Assembly (NCBI RefSeq): GCF_028369295.1
Contig: NZ_JAQMYP010000005.1
Location: 248,001 to 312,000 of the forward strand
Direction: 5' to 3'
Length of the DNA: 64,000 bases
DNA from: Streptomyces sp. HD
GTDB lineage: Bacteria > Actinomycetota > Actinomycetes > Streptomycetales > Streptomycetaceae
Shown here: positions 62,727-64,000 of the stretch, one piece after another
How positions within the stretch are numbered: position 1 is the stretch's first letter
Layout: each line of letters opens with the position of its first letter
Translations under genes and position numbers: made by a program
The notes under the pieces: model-generated
Databases searched by the model: none
What the model was told of the DNA's origin: nothing
Seen by the model: only the letters and a program-made list of their open reading frames with translations

Positions 62727-63580
62727 GCCCGCTCCAGGACGAGGTCGAACCGGGCGTGCCGGAAGGGGTTCGCCACGCCGTACTCCCGGGCCAGCGCCGG
62801 GTCGTCGGTCGACGCGAAGTCCTGCACCAGGCTCTGCTTGACGGCGAACACGGCGTCGGAGTCCAGGTATTCGCTGCCCGCCACGAAGATGTGCGTGGTC
62901 ACCGGCGTGTGGCCGGCGGCCGAGGCGATGAAGTGGATGTGGGCCGGACGGTAGGGGTGCCGTCCCGTGGCCCGCAGCAGGTCACCGACCGGGCCGTCCG
63001 TCGGGATCGGATACGGGCTCGGCACGCACGTACGGAACCAGAATCGGCCCTCGGCGTCGGCAGTGAACAGGCCCCGGCCGTTGCCCGGCGGCTGTACGTC
63101 CGGGCGCTGCACGTCGTAGAAGCCGTGCCCGTCGGCCTGCCACACGTCGACCACCGCCCCGGGCAGTGGATCGCCGTCCCGGGACAGCACCCGGCCGCTG
63201 ACCACGCACGGCTCGCCGTCACCGACCAGGTCGATGTTCGCGCCGAGCGCACGCACCGGGGACTCGGTCATGTGGAAGGGGCCCAGCACCGTCGACTCGG
63301 TGGCGCCCGGGCCCTGGCGCTCGTTGATCGTCTCGACGAGCATCGACAGCCCGAGCACGTCCGACAGCAGGATGAACTCCTGACGGGTGTCGGTGCAGGC
63401 CTGCCCGGTCGCCGTCAGAAACCCGATCGCCCGCTCCCATTCCTCCTGCGTCAGCCGGGTCTCCCGCGCGAAGGCGTGCAGATGCCGGACCAGACCGGTC
63501 AGCAGCTCCCGCAGCCGTGGATCGCCCGTCCCGCGCAGACTGGCGACGGCCTCGTCGGTGACTGTCGGCTCGCCGGTCAT
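62723..63580 (-). CDS. Intradiol ring-cleavage dioxygenase (hydroxyquinol 1,2-dioxygenase-like)
   Basis: 285 aa from ATG 63580 with AAGGAG before it (ATG 63631 also in frame). Helical N-terminal linker domain (EEWERAIGFLTATGQACTDT, FILLSDVLGLSMLVETINER), then the catalytic beta-sandwich: VDVWQADGHGFYDVQ (Tyr), VPSPYPIPTDGPVGDLLRAT (Tyr) and HPYRPAHIHF (both His) form the Fe(III) site. Length and neighbours (maleylacetate reductase and aromatic hydroxylase) fit hydroxyquinol 1,2-dioxygenase, giving maleylacetate. Confidence 0.9.
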   Translation of the reverse strand: MTGEPTVTDEAVASLRGTGDPRLRELLTGLVRHLHAFARETRLTQEEWERAIGFLTATGQACTDTRQEFILLSDVLGLSMLVETINERQGPGATESTVLGPFHMTESPVRALGANIDLVGDGEPCVVSGRVLSRDGDPLPGAVVDVWQADGHGFYDVQRPDVQPPGNGRGLFTADAEGRFWFRTCVPSPYPIPTDGPVGDLLRATGRHPYRPAHIHFIASAAGHTPVTTHIFVAGSEYLDSDAVFAVKQSLVQDFASTDDPALAREYGVANPFRHARFDLVLERA

Positions 63581-63632
63581 GTGGGCTCCTTCCCCGGCTT
63601 CCTGTCCTTCTCCCGCTTCCTCGGCGCTCATC

Positions 63633-64000
63633 TCAACCGTGCCCGAGAATCCGCCGCAGCGCGTCCGTGAGCAACCGTTCGGCGTCCTCGGCCGCCCCGG
63701 CGTGCCGGAACGCCACATACCCGTCGGGGCGTACGAGGAGGGCGCCCGCGTCGGAGATCTCCCTGAGGTTCGCCCAGTCGCCGTAGGGGTCCTCGTACTC
63801 CTGCCCCGGTCCGATCACCACAGTTGCGATGTCGAGGGGCTGCGCCTCGGCGGCCCGCACCCACGCGTCGCCGCCGATGCCGGTGAGCAGCGTGAAGCGG
63901 CCCTTGCCGACGGTGTCCAGGGTCGACACGGTCCGGGTGCCCGAGGTGATCCAGGCGTGCGGGAGCTTGGCGCCGGGGCGGGAGGTCGGCTGGTGGTGCA
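63633..64000 (-). CDS. FAD-dependent aromatic monooxygenase, C-terminal part
   Basis: Partial gene whose 5' part lies beyond the right edge; stop codon at 63633. The visible residues begin HHQPTSRPGAKLPHAWITSG, the PGxRLPHAWL-type motif of the thioredoxin-like C-terminal domain of phenol hydroxylase/TfdB-type monooxygenases, and continue with GRFTLLTGIGGDAWVRAAEA and a DPYGDWANL..LVRPDGYVAFRH end. As first gene of the ring-cleavage operon it would hydroxylate resorcinol or a related phenol to hydroxyquinol using NAD(P)H and O2. Confidence 0.87.
   Translation of the reverse strand, partial: HHQPTSRPGAKLPHAWITSGTRTVSTLDTVGKGRFTLLTGIGGDAWVRAAEAQPLDIATVVIGPGQEYEDPYGDWANLREISDAGALLVRPDGYVAFRHAGAAEDAERLLTDALRRILGHG

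Overview
The window is high-GC DNA with GTG and TTG starts, many ATGA/GTGA stop-start overlaps and a gene repertoire typical of Streptomyces: a streptogrisin-type protease, a LAL/LuxR regulator, Ser/Thr kinases, FurA-KatG, an F420/PPOX enzyme, and a TTA codon in a regulator. It looks like a chromosomal segment rich in secreted, regulatory and catabolic functions. I see no rRNA, tRNA, transposase, phage genes or CRISPR array.

Layout. 0-9 kb: the end of a subtilisin-like protease, a secreted DUF4394 protein, a PucR-type regulator, a membrane GT2 glycosyltransferase with a small membrane protein, and two neighbouring genes sharing a C-terminal domain, one of them an NHL beta-propeller protein. 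8.8-18.7 kb: a convergent pair of membrane proteins, two tandem Ser/Thr kinases fused to extracytoplasmic substrate-binding domains and coupled to a lipoprotein, and a 965-aa LAL regulator. An almost identical promoter-proximal box (TACGTGGTTTCC...) recurs here. 18.9-32.7 kb: a propionyl-CoA synthetase-like enzyme, a catalase-like heme protein, two secreted RTX-like repeat proteins, an acyl-CoA ligase coupled to a one-polypeptide biotin carboxylase, a DJ-1/PfpI protein, a LysR regulator and an M64 metallopeptidase. 33-38.9 kb: two unknown envelope or secreted proteins, then a tightly coupled five-gene operon of unknown function (61-aa peptide, 242-aa protein, two paralogous all-helical proteins, serine hydrolase). 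38.9-46.1 kb: streptogrisin-like protease, FurA-KatG, FAD oxidoreductase, a frameshifted gene, hemerythrin and a 57-aa repeat peptide, a set with a redox-stress flavour. 46.3-54.4 kb: SDR, GNAT, two paralogous phosphoribosyltransferases, SseB-like protein, CapA-like protein, RtcB RNA ligase facing its partner archease across a 29-bp tandem repeat, and an F420/PPOX enzyme. 54.6-60.6 kb: a GntP permease-glucarate dehydratase operon with a palindromic operator, an amidohydrolase divergent from a MarR regulator with a perfect 22-bp palindrome between them, an SRPBCC protein and PPK2. 60.7-64 kb: a YceI-like protein and a hydroxyquinol (resorcinol-type) ring-cleavage operon running off the right edge.

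How the genes work together: the clearest pathways are hydroxyquinol to maleylacetate to 3-oxoadipate (right edge), sugar-acid import plus glucarate dehydration, acyl-CoA activation plus carboxylation, peroxide defence under FurA, and RtcB/archease RNA repair. The best candidates for something undescribed are the five-gene coupled operon at 34.9-38.8 kb and the kinase-receptor block with its shared promoter box.
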